A stretch of DNA of 64,000 nt from Marmoricola sp. (GTDB lineage: Bacteria > Actinomycetota > Actinomycetes > Propionibacteriales > Nocardioidaceae), in contig JAOPYC010000101.1 of assembly GCA_025964795.1 (NCBI GenBank), positions 29,093 to 93,092 of the forward strand, in the 5' to 3' direction. A program made the translations under genes and the position numbers. Below, piece after piece: positions 36,179 through 44,860 of this stretch. A model generated the notes under the pieces. It was given only the letters and a program-made list of their open reading frames with translations. It was not told the DNA's origin and ran no database searches. Position 1 is the first letter of the stretch, and each line of letters opens with the position of its first letter.

Positions 36179-36672
36179 CAGATCTCCTTCACGTGCTCGA
36201 ACGGCTCGAGGCAGGCCGGGCAGCGGTAGATCGCCGTGCACGCCGTCGGCCCGAACTCCGAGGTCAGCTCGGCCCCGCCCGACCCGCAGCGCGGGCAGTG
36301 CACCGTTCGCCGCGTCGGCGTCAGGGTCAGGGCGACCGGTCCCACGTGCCCAGGCGCGGCCCCGGGGGCCGAGACGCCGTGGTCGACGAGCGCCCGGCGG
36401 CCGCGCTCGGTGATCCAGTCGCTGGACCACGCGGGCTGCAGGCTCACCCGGACGCGTACGTCGGCGTACCCGTGGTCGCGCAGCGTGTGCACCAGGTCGT
36501 CGCGCATGGTGGCCATCGCCGGGCAGCCGGAGTAGGTCGGCGTGATCGTCACCGTGACGACGTCGCCCTCGACCTCCACGTCCCGCAGCACCCCGAGGTC
36601 CTCCAGCGTCAGCATGGGCATCTCCGGATCGGTCACGCGCGACGCCACGGCCCGGGCGTCCGTCGGGCTCAC
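36178..36672 (-). CDS. paaD: Phenylacetyl-CoA epoxidase assembly subunit
   Basis: A 164-aa protein with an N-terminal DUF59/MIP18-like domain (TDPEMPMLTLEDLGVLR, TYSGCPAM) and a C-terminal zinc-ribbon-like cluster CPRCGSGG with CPACLEPF. PaaD is needed for maturation of the epoxidase, probably in metal-cluster assembly. The GTG at 36672 overlaps the paaC stop (GTGA); a second GTG directly upstream at 36675 is an alternative. The order between paaC and paaE is canonical. Confidence 0.9.
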   Translation of the reverse strand: MSPTDARAVASRVTDPEMPMLTLEDLGVLRDVEVEGDVVTVTITPTYSGCPAMATMRDDLVHTLRDHGYADVRVRVSLQPAWSSDWITERGRRALVDHGVSAPGAAPGHVGPVALTLTPTRRTVHCPRCGSGGAELTSEFGPTACTAIYRCPACLEPFEHVKEI

Positions 36673-37598
36673 CACAGCCCCCTCGGGTGCGCTCGGGCGA
36701 CGACCTGGAGCTCCGCGAGCAGGCGTCCCATGTCCTCGGTGTGCCGGCCGTCGCGGCCCGTCCCGCCGCTGACCGGTCCTGTCGGGGGTACGTCGGGACG
36801 GTCGATCCCGCTGACCGAGAACACCTGCTCGAGCACGACGTGCACCTCGTCCGCGGTGGTCGCCGGGTCGACCCCGACCCCCTGCTCGGCCACGGTCCGC
36901 TCCACCGGGTGGGTGCGGAACAGCTCGTCGTAGAGCGGCCAGACGAGGACCATCGCCGCCAGCAACCGCCGCCTCGACTCCTCGGTGCCGTGGGCCAGGG
37001 TGAGGAACCAACGCGCTGCGTAGTCACGGTGGTAGGTGACCTCCTTGACACCCTTGGCGGCGATCGCCGACAGCACGCTGTCGCTGCTGGTCGCGAGGCG
37101 CTGCAGGAGGGCCAGCCGGTGCGTCGAGAAGACGAGCAGCCGCGCGACGGTGACGGCGAAGTCGCCGTTGCCGGGCTCGACGAACCGCACGTTGCGGAAG
37201 GCTGACTCGTCGCGGAAGAAGGCGAGAGCGTCCTCGGGGGGGACGGGCGAGCCCACGGGCAGCACCGGCACCAGGTCGGGGTCCGCGGCGGCCGCCCGGG
37301 CCAGCAGCAGCCGGGCCTGGCCGAGCAGGTCCAGCGCGATGTTGGCCAGTGCGATGTCCTCCTCGAGGTCGGGAGCGTTGCTCGTCCACTGCGAGAGCCG
37401 GTGGGAGTAGACGAGCGCGTCGTCGCCGAGCATCAGGCAGTACGCCCCCAGGGTCCGGGCATCCACGCCGTCGGGGATGGTGGTGTCGACGCCGGCCAGC
37501 GGGTCCTCGAAGTCGGTCCCAAAGGCCCACTGGGAGTCGTCCGTCACGGTGTGGTGCTCGAGCAGCCCGTCGTAGGCGGAGTCGTGGCCATCGGTCAT
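36669..37598 (-). CDS. paaC: Phenylacetyl-CoA epoxidase structural subunit
   Basis: A 309-aa ferritin-like helical protein that pairs with PaaA as the structural, metal-poor subunit of the multicomponent epoxidase. Conserved stretches include LGDDALVYSHRLSQW, ANIALDLLGQARLL and KEVTYHRDYAARW, all typical of PaaC. It lies 13 bp after paaB and overlaps paaD. The length is slightly above the usual 250 aa because of a longer N terminus. A gene start at 37598 is kept because it follows the paaB stop with no better internal ribosome-binding site. Confidence 0.92.
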   Translation of the reverse strand: MTDGHDSAYDGLLEHHTVTDDSQWAFGTDFEDPLAGVDTTIPDGVDARTLGAYCLMLGDDALVYSHRLSQWTSNAPDLEEDIALANIALDLLGQARLLLARAAAADPDLVPVLPVGSPVPPEDALAFFRDESAFRNVRFVEPGNGDFAVTVARLLVFSTHRLALLQRLATSSDSVLSAIAAKGVKEVTYHRDYAARWFLTLAHGTEESRRRLLAAMVLVWPLYDELFRTHPVERTVAEQGVGVDPATTADEVHVVLEQVFSVSGIDRPDVPPTGPVSGGTGRDGRHTEDMGRLLAELQVVARAHPRGLW

Positions 37599-37611
37599 GA
37601 CACGGCCTCCA

Positions 37612-37905
37612 TCACATGTTCGGAACGTCGTCGGGGACGGCGTAGAACGTCGGGTGCCGGTAGACCTTGTCGCCGGCGGGGGCGAACAGCGGGTCCTTCT
37701 CGTCCGGGCTGGACGCGGTGATCGCGTCGGATCGCACCGCCCAGATGCTCACGCCCTCGTTGCGCCGGGTGTAGACGTCTCGCGCGTGCAGCAGCGCCAT
37801 CTCGTCGTCGGCCGCGTGCAGCGACCCGACGTGCACGTGGTTGAGCCCTCGCTTGCCACGCACGAAGATCTCGTAGAGCGGCCACTCGTCCTGGATCTCG
37901 CTCAC
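37612..37905 (-). CDS. paaB: Phenylacetyl-CoA epoxidase bridging subunit
   Basis: A 97-aa protein matching PaaB along its full length: [20 protein letters not shown], then [17 protein letters not shown] and the ending KVYRHPTFY. PaaB holds PaaAC heterodimers together in the epoxidase complex. It overlaps paaA by ATGA, so the two are translated together. Nothing is missing relative to the family. Confidence 0.95.
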   Translation of the reverse strand: MSEIQDEWPLYEIFVRGKRGLNHVHVGSLHAADDEMALLHARDVYTRRNEGVSIWAVRSDAITASSPDEKDPLFAPAGDKVYRHPTFYAVPDDVPNM

Positions 37906-38897
37906 TGCTCCGACCCCTCGCCAGGCTTCGAGACGCTCACCGGCGCTCGCTCCTCAACCACGGCGGTTGCGAAGGCGACCGCGGCCTCGCGCACCCACGC
38001 CCCGTCGTCGTGGGCCTTCTTGCGGTGCGCGATCCGCTGGGCGTTGCACGGCCCGGACCCCTTCACGACAGCGGCGAACTCGTCCCAGTCGGGCTGCCCG
38101 AAGTCGTGGTGCCCGCGCTCCTCGTTCCACGCCAGCAACGGGTCGGGGAACGTCACCCCCAGCGCCTTCGCCTGCGGCACGCTCATGTCCACGAACTTCT
38201 GGCGCAGGTCGTCGTTGGTGTCCCGCTTGATGCCCCAGGCCATCGACTGCTCGGTGTTCGGCGACTCCGCGTCGGGCGGCCCGAACATCATCAGCGCCGG
38301 CCACCAGAACCGGTCGACGGACTCCTGGACCATCGCGCGCTGCTCGTCGGTGCCGCGCATCATCGTCGCGAGCAGCTCGTAGCCCTGGCGCTGGTGGAAG
38401 GACTCCTCCTTGCAGATCCGGATCATCGAGCGACCGTAGGGGCCGTACGACGTCCGGCACAGCGGCACCTGGTTGCAGATCGCCGCGCCGTCGACGAGCC
38501 AGCCGATGGTCCCGACGTCGGCGTACGACAGGGTCGGGTAGTTGAAGATCGAGGAGTACTTCTGCTTCCCGGCGATCAGCATCGCGGTGAGCTCCCGCCG
38601 GGAGACCCCGAGCGTCTCGCACGCGGAGTAGAGGTAGAGCCCGTGGCCGGCCTCGTCCTGCACCTTGGCCAGCAGGATCGCCTTGCGCCGCAGCGACGGG
38701 GCCCGCGTGATCCAGTTGCCCTCCGGCTGCATCCCGATGATCTCCGAGTGGGCGTGCTGGGCGATCTGGCGGACCAGGGTGCGGCGGTACTTCTCCGGCA
38801 TCCAGTCCCGCGGCTCGATCCGGTCGTGCCGGCCGACGGTCGCCTCGAACCGGGCCAGCAGCTCGGCCTCGTCCTCGGCCTGCGAGGTCACTGCCAT
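37902..38897 (-). CDS. paaA: Phenylacetyl-CoA 1,2-epoxidase catalytic subunit
   Basis: A 331-aa ferritin-like di-iron oxygenase subunit that forms the ring 1,2-epoxide of phenylacetyl-CoA. Iron-binding helices show QDEAGH and [12 protein letters not shown]; substrate and interface stretches [20 protein letters not shown] and [18 protein letters not shown] are canonical. It is first in paaABCDE. The strong ribosome-binding site GGAGGAG precedes ATG 38897 within a 27-bp leader repeated elsewhere in the window. The TetR-type operator lies 25 bp upstream. Ring-opening and beta-oxidation genes (paaG, paaZ, paaK) are not in the window. Confidence 0.95.
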   Translation of the reverse strand: MAVTSQAEDEAELLARFEATVGRHDRIEPRDWMPEKYRRTLVRQIAQHAHSEIIGMQPEGNWITRAPSLRRKAILLAKVQDEAGHGLYLYSACETLGVSRRELTAMLIAGKQKYSSIFNYPTLSYADVGTIGWLVDGAAICNQVPLCRTSYGPYGRSMIRICKEESFHQRQGYELLATMMRGTDEQRAMVQESVDRFWWPALMMFGPPDAESPNTEQSMAWGIKRDTNDDLRQKFVDMSVPQAKALGVTFPDPLLAWNEERGHHDFGQPDWDEFAAVVKGSGPCNAQRIAHRKKAHDDGAWVREAAVAFATAVVEERAPVSVSKPGEGSEQ

Positions 38898-38917
38898 GTC
38901 TCCTCCGGGAGGGGTCG
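38891..38917 (-). repeat. 27-bp leader repeat, copy 1 (paaA start region)
   Basis: These 27 bases are identical to 42531-42557 and cover the ribosome-binding site, start codon and first codons of paaA. Read on the minus strand, the core CCTCCCGGAGG is self-complementary, so the Shine-Dalgarno sequence can pair with the bases just before it. Confidence 0.75.
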
Positions 38918-38921
38918 GTGA

Positions 38922-38945
38922 TTAACAGACCGTTCGGTCAGTAAA
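38922..38945. promoter_or_regulatory. TetR-type operator of the paa operon
   Basis: A 24-bp inverted repeat: the arm TTAACAGACCG (38922-38932), spacer TT, and CGGTCAGTAAA (38935-38945). The arms match at 9 of 11 positions, with a perfect GACCG-TT-CGGTC core. It sits directly upstream of the paaA leader. This is the expected place and form for binding of the TetR regulator encoded past the other end of the operon. Confidence 0.65.
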
Positions 38946-39056
38946 CAACTGTGGCACGCGCTCGCGGCTCGCGCAACGGCCTCGGGACACCGGAGCGGGA
39001 TGATGGGGCGGTGCGCCTCATCCCGGGGCCGGCCGAGGCGGATCCCGCGCCTGAGC

Positions 39057-39950
39057 TCAGGAGTCGCAGCCGCTCCCGTCACCGTCGGCGTCGAGGTGGC
39101 TGTCGTAGCCGGGGTCGCCCCGGTGGACCGGTGCGGCGCCGGCCGCGCGGGCCGCGTCGCAGTTCTCGAACCAGACCCTCCCCTGTCCTTCCGGGACGGC
39201 GACCGTGGGGCTCGGCTGCCGGGCGGGCACGTTCGGCGCCACCGGCGAGATGACCGGTGCCGCCGAGTCGTCGGTGGGTAGCCGCTGCGTCGGGCAGGTC
39301 GCGAGGATGCGGCCGATGGCGGCCTTCTCCGGAGGCGTCACCCAGAGCCCGTACTTCACCTTCACCACCACCTGGCGGGCCACGTAGTCGCACCGGAACG
39401 CCGTGTTCGACGGGAGCCAGGTGGCCGCGTCGCCGTCACCCTTCTGCCGGTTGGCCGAAGCGTCGACGGCCAACAGGTTCAGCGGGTCGTTGGCAAGCGC
39501 GGCCCGCTTCCGGATCTCCCAGCCGGTCGCCCCGGTGACCCACGCGTTGCCCAGGGACACGACGTGGTCGATGTCGACGACGTCCCCCGGCCCTCGAGAG
39601 AAGTGCAGCGTGCCTCCCGAGTAGGGGTCGGCGAGCTCCCCCGACTCGACCAGGCAGCTCCCGGTGCCGGGCCGGACCTGGGCGGAGGTCAGGTCCCGGC
39701 GCAATATGTCGTTGCGCGTGTCGCAGCCGTTGCGGTCGGTGTCCAGCCACGTCTGCCCGAACCGGTCGCGGTCGTAGCCGGTCATCGGCGCCCGGCCCCG
39801 GGTCGCCAACGCGCCCAGTGCCGCCAACGCGGTCTCTGGTGCAGGTGTCGAGGCGGCCGTCGGCGCGGACGTCTCGAGGTCGCACCCGGTCAGCGCGACG
39901 GCGACCAGCGTTGCGCCGAGCACCGCGGCCGCCGTACGACGGGCTCTCAC
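39057..39950 (-). CDS. Secreted lipoprotein nuclease: DUF1524/HNH domain plus Excalibur domain
   Basis: A 297-aa exported protein starting at GTG 39950. The signal peptide ends in a lipobox with C23 (LTGC). The nuclease core has DIDHVV with H129, followed by N158 and N167-x-x-K170 (NRQK) of the HNH/beta-beta-alpha-metal fold. The final 40 residues form an Excalibur calcium-binding domain (NCDAARAAGAAP, DADGDGSGC). Family members degrade extracellular DNA, probably for nutrient or competence use. The adjacent genes are unrelated. Confidence 0.85.
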   Translation of the reverse strand: MRARRTAAAVLGATLVAVALTGCDLETSAPTAASTPAPETALAALGALATRGRAPMTGYDRDRFGQTWLDTDRNGCDTRNDILRRDLTSAQVRPGTGSCLVESGELADPYSGGTLHFSRGPGDVVDIDHVVSLGNAWVTGATGWEIRKRAALANDPLNLLAVDASANRQKGDGDAATWLPSNTAFRCDYVARQVVVKVKYGLWVTPPEKAAIGRILATCPTQRLPTDDSAAPVISPVAPNVPARQPSPTVAVPEGQGRVWFENCDAARAAGAAPVHRGDPGYDSHLDADGDGSGCDS

Positions 39951-39989
39951 GCCCGTGCGTCGGTCGGCCGGTCCCCCACCCGCCGGAGT

Positions 39990-41042
39990 CTAGGTCGCCG
40001 CCCGGTCCCTCGGCCTGGACCCACGCCGGGAGACCGCGATGGCAGCGGCGCGGCCGGCGCGGTTGGCGCCGATGGTGCTGGCGGAGGGGCCGTAGCCGAC
40101 GAGCTGCACGCGCGGGTCGGCGACCGCGGTGGTGCCGTCGAGCTGGATGCCGCCGAGCGGGCCGCGGAGCCGCAGCGGGGCCAGGTGGCTCACCGCCGGG
40201 CGGAACCCCGTGGCCCACAGGATCACGTCGACGCGCTCGACGCTGCCGTCGGGCCACCGGACACCGCCGGGCTCGATGCTCGCGAACATCGGCCGCCGGC
40301 GGTAGGCGCCCAGCGACTCGGCCAGCCGCTCCTGGTCGCGCAGCGCCAGTCCGGTCACGCTGACGACGCTCGCGGGCGGCAGGCCTCGTCGTACGCGCTC
40401 CTCGACCAGCGCCACAGCCTCATGCCCCGCCTCCCGGTCGAACTCCCCGCTGCGCCAGACCGGAGGACGACGGGTGACCCACACGGTGTCGGTGACCGGG
40501 GCCAGCTCCCCGAGGAACTGCACCGCCGAGGCGCCACCCCCGACGACGAGCACCCGCCGGCCGCGGAAGTGCTCGGCGCCCGGGTAGTCGGTGGTGTGCA
40601 GCTGCTCGCCCCCGAAGGTCTCGATCCCCGGGTAGTGCGGGACGAACGGGCGGTCCCAGGTCCCGGTCGCGTTGACGATCGTGGACGCGGTCCAGGTGCG
40701 CTCGCCCGCCCGTACGACGAGCAGGTCGCCCCGGCTGGTCACCCGGTCGACCCGGACGGGCCGGATCACGGGCAGGTCGTGCTCGCGCTCGTAGTCCGCG
40801 AAGTAGCGCGCGACCGCCACGTTGGCCCGCTCCCCGGGAGCAGAGGGAGGCGTGGAGTCCGGCAGCGCGGCGACGCCGTGCACGTCGGTCATCGTGAGGG
40901 AGTCCCACCGGTGCTGCCAGGCCCCGCCCGGACGCCGGTTGGCGTCGAGCAGGACGTGGTCGATCCCGCGCCGCTTCAGGTGGTACGACGCGGAGAGGCC
41001 GGCCTGGCCGCCACCGATCACCACGGACTCGTGAACGCTCAC
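39990..41042 (-). CDS. Flavin-dependent monooxygenase / NAD(P)-binding oxidoreductase
   Basis: A 350-aa two-Rossmann flavoprotein. FAD motif VVIGGGQAGLSASY opens the protein, NADPH motif VVGGGASAVQ lies at about 165, and ATGFRPAV near the C terminus is the typical ATG motif. FAD residues RPGGAW are also present. It is of the flavin-containing monooxygenase/YUCCA-like or CzcO-like class; the full FMO signature FxGxxxHxxxW is absent, since the segment reads FGGEQLHTTDY. GTG 41042 is the start. Substrate unknown. Confidence 0.8.
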   Translation of the reverse strand: MSVHESVVIGGGQAGLSASYHLKRRGIDHVLLDANRRPGGAWQHRWDSLTMTDVHGVAALPDSTPPSAPGERANVAVARYFADYEREHDLPVIRPVRVDRVTSRGDLLVVRAGERTWTASTIVNATGTWDRPFVPHYPGIETFGGEQLHTTDYPGAEHFRGRRVLVVGGGASAVQFLGELAPVTDTVWVTRRPPVWRSGEFDREAGHEAVALVEERVRRGLPPASVVSVTGLALRDQERLAESLGAYRRRPMFASIEPGGVRWPDGSVERVDVILWATGFRPAVSHLAPLRLRGPLGGIQLDGTTAVADPRVQLVGYGPSASTIGANRAGRAAAIAVSRRGSRPRDRAAT

Positions 41043-41093
41043 AGGTCGTCCAACACCACGTGCACGGTCGCTATGCCCACCTACCCTTGACCC

Positions 41094-41840
41094 ATGTCCT
41101 GGCTGCACGCGTTCATCGACGTCCCGGCCGACCTGCACGCGAGCCAGGCCGGCTTCTGGGGCAGCGTCCTCGGTTGGCCGGCCGGTGCCCCCTGGCCAGG
41201 GCATCCCGAGCTCAGCAGCTTCGAGCCGCCCAGCGGTTCGCCGTACGTCCACCTCCAGCGGATCGACGGCCCACCGCGGGTGCACCTCGACCTCGAGAGC
41301 GACGAGCCCGAGGGGCTCGTGGAGCGGGCGCTCGCGCTCGGCGCCGACCTCGTGTCCGAGAGCGACGAGTGGCGCACCCTGCTCTCCCCGGGAGGGTTGC
41401 CGTTCTGCGTGCTGGAGGCCCGCGAGCGCGAGGCGCCGGCCCCGACGGCGTGGCCCGACGGGCACCGCAGCCGCCTGGCGCAGCTCTGCATCGACTCCCC
41501 CGTCAGCGTCCACGAGGCCGAGGTTCGCTTCTGGCGCGCGCTGCTGCCCGCCAGGTGGGTCGAGTCGTCGTCGCCGGAGTTCGCCGGGAAGTGGCACGAC
41601 GACGCGGGATCCCCCCTGCAGCTGCTCTTCCAGCGGCTCGACGAGCCGGACGGCACGGTGCGCGCCCACCTCGACCACGGCACCGACGACCTCGCCGCGG
41701 AGGTACGCCGGATCCGCGACCTCGGCGCGGAGGACATCGGTCCCGGGCGGGGCTGGCACGCCCTGCGTGACCCCGCCGGCCTGCCGTTCTGCGTCACCGA
41801 GAACTCGCCGGAGCAGACCCGGCTCCGCGACCTCGGCTAG
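41094..41840 (+). CDS. VOC-family protein with two glyoxalase-like domains
   Basis: A 248-aa protein made of two tandem glyoxalase/bleomycin-resistance modules (about 1-115 and 125-240), each ending with a GLPFCV segment. The halves are recognisable repeats of each other (W-x-LL-x-A and LPFC). Such proteins bind a metal and a small ligand, but the classical His/Glu ligands are only partly conserved here. It is divergent from the flavin monooxygenase with a 51-bp gap. Function is not clear from the sequence. Confidence 0.75.
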   Translation: MSWLHAFIDVPADLHASQAGFWGSVLGWPAGAPWPGHPELSSFEPPSGSPYVHLQRIDGPPRVHLDLESDEPEGLVERALALGADLVSESDEWRTLLSPGGLPFCVLEAREREAPAPTAWPDGHRSRLAQLCIDSPVSVHEAEVRFWRALLPARWVESSSPEFAGKWHDDAGSPLQLLFQRLDEPDGTVRAHLDHGTDDLAAEVRRIRDLGAEDIGPGRGWHALRDPAGLPFCVTENSPEQTRLRDLG

Positions 41841-41892
41841 CTCGCGGCCCCCTACCGGCCACGGTGGGCCAGCCCCCAGGGCGACACCCTGG

Positions 41893-42537
41893 TCACCAGG
41901 CGCCGGGGAAGCGGGCCGAGCCGGCGAGCATCGCCAGGACGACCGTGATGGCGAGCGCCGCCGCGAGCAGCAGCTCGCGGCCGAGTCGTCGCCACGGCGC
42001 GACGAGCAGCAGGACGAGCCCGAGCAACGCCACCACGGCCGGCAACGTCGGGATCGGCGCCACCGGCTCGCCGACCGCGGCTGCGACTCCCAGCACGACG
42101 CCGCCGACGACTGCTCGTCGTACGGCCATCGGGCGTTCCCCGCGGGGCAGCCCCACCAGCGTCACGGCGCCCTCGGTGGGCAGCTGCCCGGGCGCGAGCG
42201 CGCGCACCAGCAGCGTCGAGGTCGCCTCGTCCGTCACCACCACGACGTCCCGGAAGCGGTCCTGCAGGGCGTACCCCCGGACCAGCGCATCCAGGCGGTG
42301 GCCGCGATCGGCCTGCGGGATGCTCACCGGCGCCAGCAACGACTCCACCTGGGGTGGCACCGCGAGCAGGCCCAGCACGCGCGCGGCGTCGACCGTCGGA
42401 GCGCTCAGGACCACGGGGTCGCGGCCCAGGTCGTCCCGGACGCCGCGTACGTCGGACGCCCCAGCCCCGCTGCTGACCACGAAGACGCGCTGGTGACCGG
42501 GCACGCTGGCGACGATAGCCGCACCCGTCGCTGCCAT
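41893..42537 (-). CDS. Uncharacterised membrane protein, 214 aa
   Basis: The soluble N-terminal part (about 1-130) has a nucleotide-hydrolase-like alternation, with VFVVSSGAGASDVRG and VVVVTDEATSTLLVRAL. The C-terminal third holds three hydrophobic helices (AVVGGVVLGVAAAV, LPAVVALLGLVLLLVA, LLLAAALAITVVLAML). I do not recognise a family. ATG 42537 is chosen because GGAGGAG precedes it and the leader is identical to that of paaA; an upstream in-frame ATG at 42630 lacks a ribosome-binding site. Confidence 0.6.
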   Translation of the reverse strand: MAATGAAIVASVPGHQRVFVVSSGAGASDVRGVRDDLGRDPVVLSAPTVDAARVLGLLAVPPQVESLLAPVSIPQADRGHRLDALVRGYALQDRFRDVVVVTDEATSTLLVRALAPGQLPTEGAVTLVGLPRGERPMAVRRAVVGGVVLGVAAAVGEPVAPIPTLPAVVALLGLVLLLVAPWRRLGRELLLAAALAITVVLAMLAGSARFPGAW

Positions 42538-42557
42538 GTCTCCTCCGGGAGGGGTCG
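42531..42557 (-). repeat. 27-bp leader repeat, copy 2
   Basis: Identical base for base to 38891-38917. In both places it spans the ribosome-binding site, start codon and second codon of a minus-strand gene, while the two coding sequences diverge right after. The copies are 3.6 kb apart in the same orientation. Confidence 0.75.
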
Positions 42558-42698
42558 CCCTCGTCACGGGCCCACCGGGGAATGCCACGGACGCCCCGCC
42601 GGTTGGCGACGGTGACCTCAGGGCGTCCATCGAGGCGCCGCCACCCCGTTCCTCCGCTCCTCGTCGACGTGTCGACGGGAGTGGTCCTGAAAGGTGAC

Positions 42699-44225
42699 AT
42701 GAGCCTTCCCTCCGGTCCTCTGGCAGGCCGCTATCCAGCCGTCGCCGCCATGGCGCTGCTGGCGCTGGTGCCCTACCTCGCCCTCTCCTCCGCGCTCGCG
42801 CCCTTGTCCCCGCTCATCTCGCGGGACCTGGACATGAGCGCGCAGACGCTGTCGCTCGGGCTCGGTCTCGGCAACGCCGGTTATGCACTGGGAACGGTTC
42901 TCGCGGTGGTGTTCGCCCAGCACCTGCCTCAACGGGTGATGCTGGTTTCCTACGCGGCGCTGTCCGTGGTCGGCTCGGTGCTGCTCGCGGCAGCGCAGGA
43001 TCCTGCGATGTTCATCGCGGGCCACGTGCTGCAGGGCCTGACCACCAGCCTCCTGCTCATCGCGGCGGTCCCCCCGCTGGCCCTGGGCTTCGGCGCGGAG
43101 AAGCTGCGCTACACCTCGGTGACCATGAGCATCTGCATCTTCGGAGCCGTCGCGCTGGGCCCGACGGTGGGTGGCATCCAGGCCGACGCGGACCAGTGGC
43201 GGCCACTGCTGTGGGTCGTGGCCGGGATCGCCGTGATGGCGCTGGTGCTCACCGTGCTCACCTACGACCACACCCCGCCGGCCGACCCGAGTGCCCCCAA
43301 GGACCCGCTCGCGCTGACCTTGGCCGCCGTCGGCTCGATCGCCGCGTTCTTCGGCGCCTCCGAGCTGACCTCGCACGCCTTCTGGTCCATCAGGACCGCG
43401 CTGCCGCTCTTCGGCGGCCTGGCGGTGATCGTGCTCCTGATCGTGATCCAGGTCCGCAGCGCGAACCCGTTGCTGCCCCTCGGTCCCCTGCTGAGCAGCA
43501 CGATCCCGATCTCCGGCCTCACGATCGCGCTGTGCGCCGCCGCGGCGTCGGTCCCGGTGGGCGACCTCACCCTGACCCTCGTGACCGCCGAGCGCGGCGC
43601 GCTGCGCGCCGGGCTGCTGTACCTGCCCGAGCTCGCCGGCGCTCTGCTGGCCGCTGTGTGTCTCGGCATCGTCATCGAGCGCAAGTGGTTGCTGGTCCTG
43701 CCACCCGTGGGGATGGGCTTCCTGGCCGCCGGCATCGTGGTCTTCATGCTCCAGGTGCCGGCCGGCCCAACGGTCGCGCTCATCGGCTCCGGCCTGACCG
43801 GCATCGGGTTGGGGGCCACCGTCGCACCGGCGCTCTTCGGAGCCGGGTTCACCCAACGCGCCCCCACCCTGCAACGGGTCTTCGCCATGGTCGAGCTGCT
43901 CCGGGCCGTGGCCGCCTTCCTGATCGCCCCCGTCTTCGTGTACGTCGCGCACAGCATCGGCGGCTCGTCCGTCGAGGGGACCCGCGCCGTGCTCTGGATC
44001 AGCCTGGCGATCGTGGTCGTCGGCACGGCGTTCGCGGTCGCGGTGTTCGTGGCCGGGGGTGCCCGCCTGCAGACGCCCCGGATGACCACGTTCCTCGACG
44101 GCGACGCTCCGGCCCTGGAGTCGCCACCCCTGTTCGCGAGGTTCCGTCGCGGCGAGGTCGTCGACGACCTGCTCCCCGACGACCCTCACCCCCTGGCGGT
44201 CGAGGGCTCCGGCCGGACGCGCTGA
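42699..44225 (+). CDS. MFS transporter (DHA2-like drug exporter type)
   Basis: A 508-aa major-facilitator protein with about 14 hydrophobic segments, the number typical of DHA2 exporters. GNAGYALGTVLAVVFA and VLQGLTTSLLLI fall at the usual conserved loops. A cytoplasmic acidic tail follows (about 460-508, VVDDLLPDDPHP). ATG 42699 follows AAAGGTGAC, a good ribosome-binding site. An upstream in-frame start at 42582 would add an arginine-rich, non-membrane extension. It is divergent from the membrane protein gene. Substrate unknown. Confidence 0.85.
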   Translation: MSLPSGPLAGRYPAVAAMALLALVPYLALSSALAPLSPLISRDLDMSAQTLSLGLGLGNAGYALGTVLAVVFAQHLPQRVMLVSYAALSVVGSVLLAAAQDPAMFIAGHVLQGLTTSLLLIAAVPPLALGFGAEKLRYTSVTMSICIFGAVALGPTVGGIQADADQWRPLLWVVAGIAVMALVLTVLTYDHTPPADPSAPKDPLALTLAAVGSIAAFFGASELTSHAFWSIRTALPLFGGLAVIVLLIVIQVRSANPLLPLGPLLSSTIPISGLTIALCAAAASVPVGDLTLTLVTAERGALRAGLLYLPELAGALLAAVCLGIVIERKWLLVLPPVGMGFLAAGIVVFMLQVPAGPTVALIGSGLTGIGLGATVAPALFGAGFTQRAPTLQRVFAMVELLRAVAAFLIAPVFVYVAHSIGGSSVEGTRAVLWISLAIVVVGTAFAVAVFVAGGARLQTPRMTTFLDGDAPALESPPLFARFRRGEVVDDLLPDDPHPLAVEGSGRTR

Positions 44226-44229
44226 GGAT

Positions 44230-44793
44230 TCAGCGCCTGGTCTCGTAGCGGGACAGCGTCACCCCGTCCGGGAAGGTCCTCGTCTCCAGCAGGGTCAGCT
44301 GCACCCAGGTGTCGAGCGCGCTGAAGAACGGCGTACCGCCGCCGACGAGCACCGGGTGGGTGACCACCTGGTACTCGTCGACCAGGCCGGCGCGCATCGC
44401 CACGCCGGCGAGGGTGGCGCCGCCGATCTCCATCGGGGCGCCGTCCTCGGCCTTCAGCCGGGTGATCTCCTCGACGGCGTCGCCGCCGACCAGTCGCGCG
44501 TTCCCGCTGACCTCGTCGAGGGTTCTGGAGAACACCACCTTCGGCGTCCGCTGCCAGGCGCCGGCGAACTCGATCTCGATGGGCGTCGCGTCCGGCTGCT
44601 GGTCGGCGGTCGGCCAGTACGCGTTCATCAGCTGCCACAGCTTGCGGCCGTAGAGCGAGAGACCCATCTCGCCGGCTCGGTCGTTGAACCACTGGTGCAG
44701 CTCGTCACCGGGCATACTCCAGCCGATGTCGTCCCCGCGCGCGGCGATGTAGCCGTCCAGGCTCACGTTCATGGAGTAGATCAGCTTCCGCAC
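44230..44793 (-). CDS. Dihydrofolate reductase-like (RibD C-terminal) family protein
   Basis: A 187-aa protein with the RibD-C/DHFR-like fold: MRKLIYSMNVSLDGYIA start, YGRKLWQLM, then EIGGATLAGVAMRAGLVDEY and HPVLVGGGTPFF. These are conserved NADPH-binding and core segments in the standalone family. Such proteins are NADPH-dependent reductases of unsettled substrate and usually do not replace FolA. It is convergent with the MFS gene (4 bp between stops). Confidence 0.88.
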   Translation of the reverse strand: MRKLIYSMNVSLDGYIAARGDDIGWSMPGDELHQWFNDRAGEMGLSLYGRKLWQLMNAYWPTADQQPDATPIEIEFAGAWQRTPKVVFSRTLDEVSGNARLVGGDAVEEITRLKAEDGAPMEIGGATLAGVAMRAGLVDEYQVVTHPVLVGGGTPFFSALDTWVQLTLLETRTFPDGVTLSRYETRR

Positions 44794-44860
44794 GCTCTCA
44801 TCCTCTCGTCAGCTCTGTCTGTCTGCCGTCTACCGACCTTGCCGACGGCGGAAACTCATC

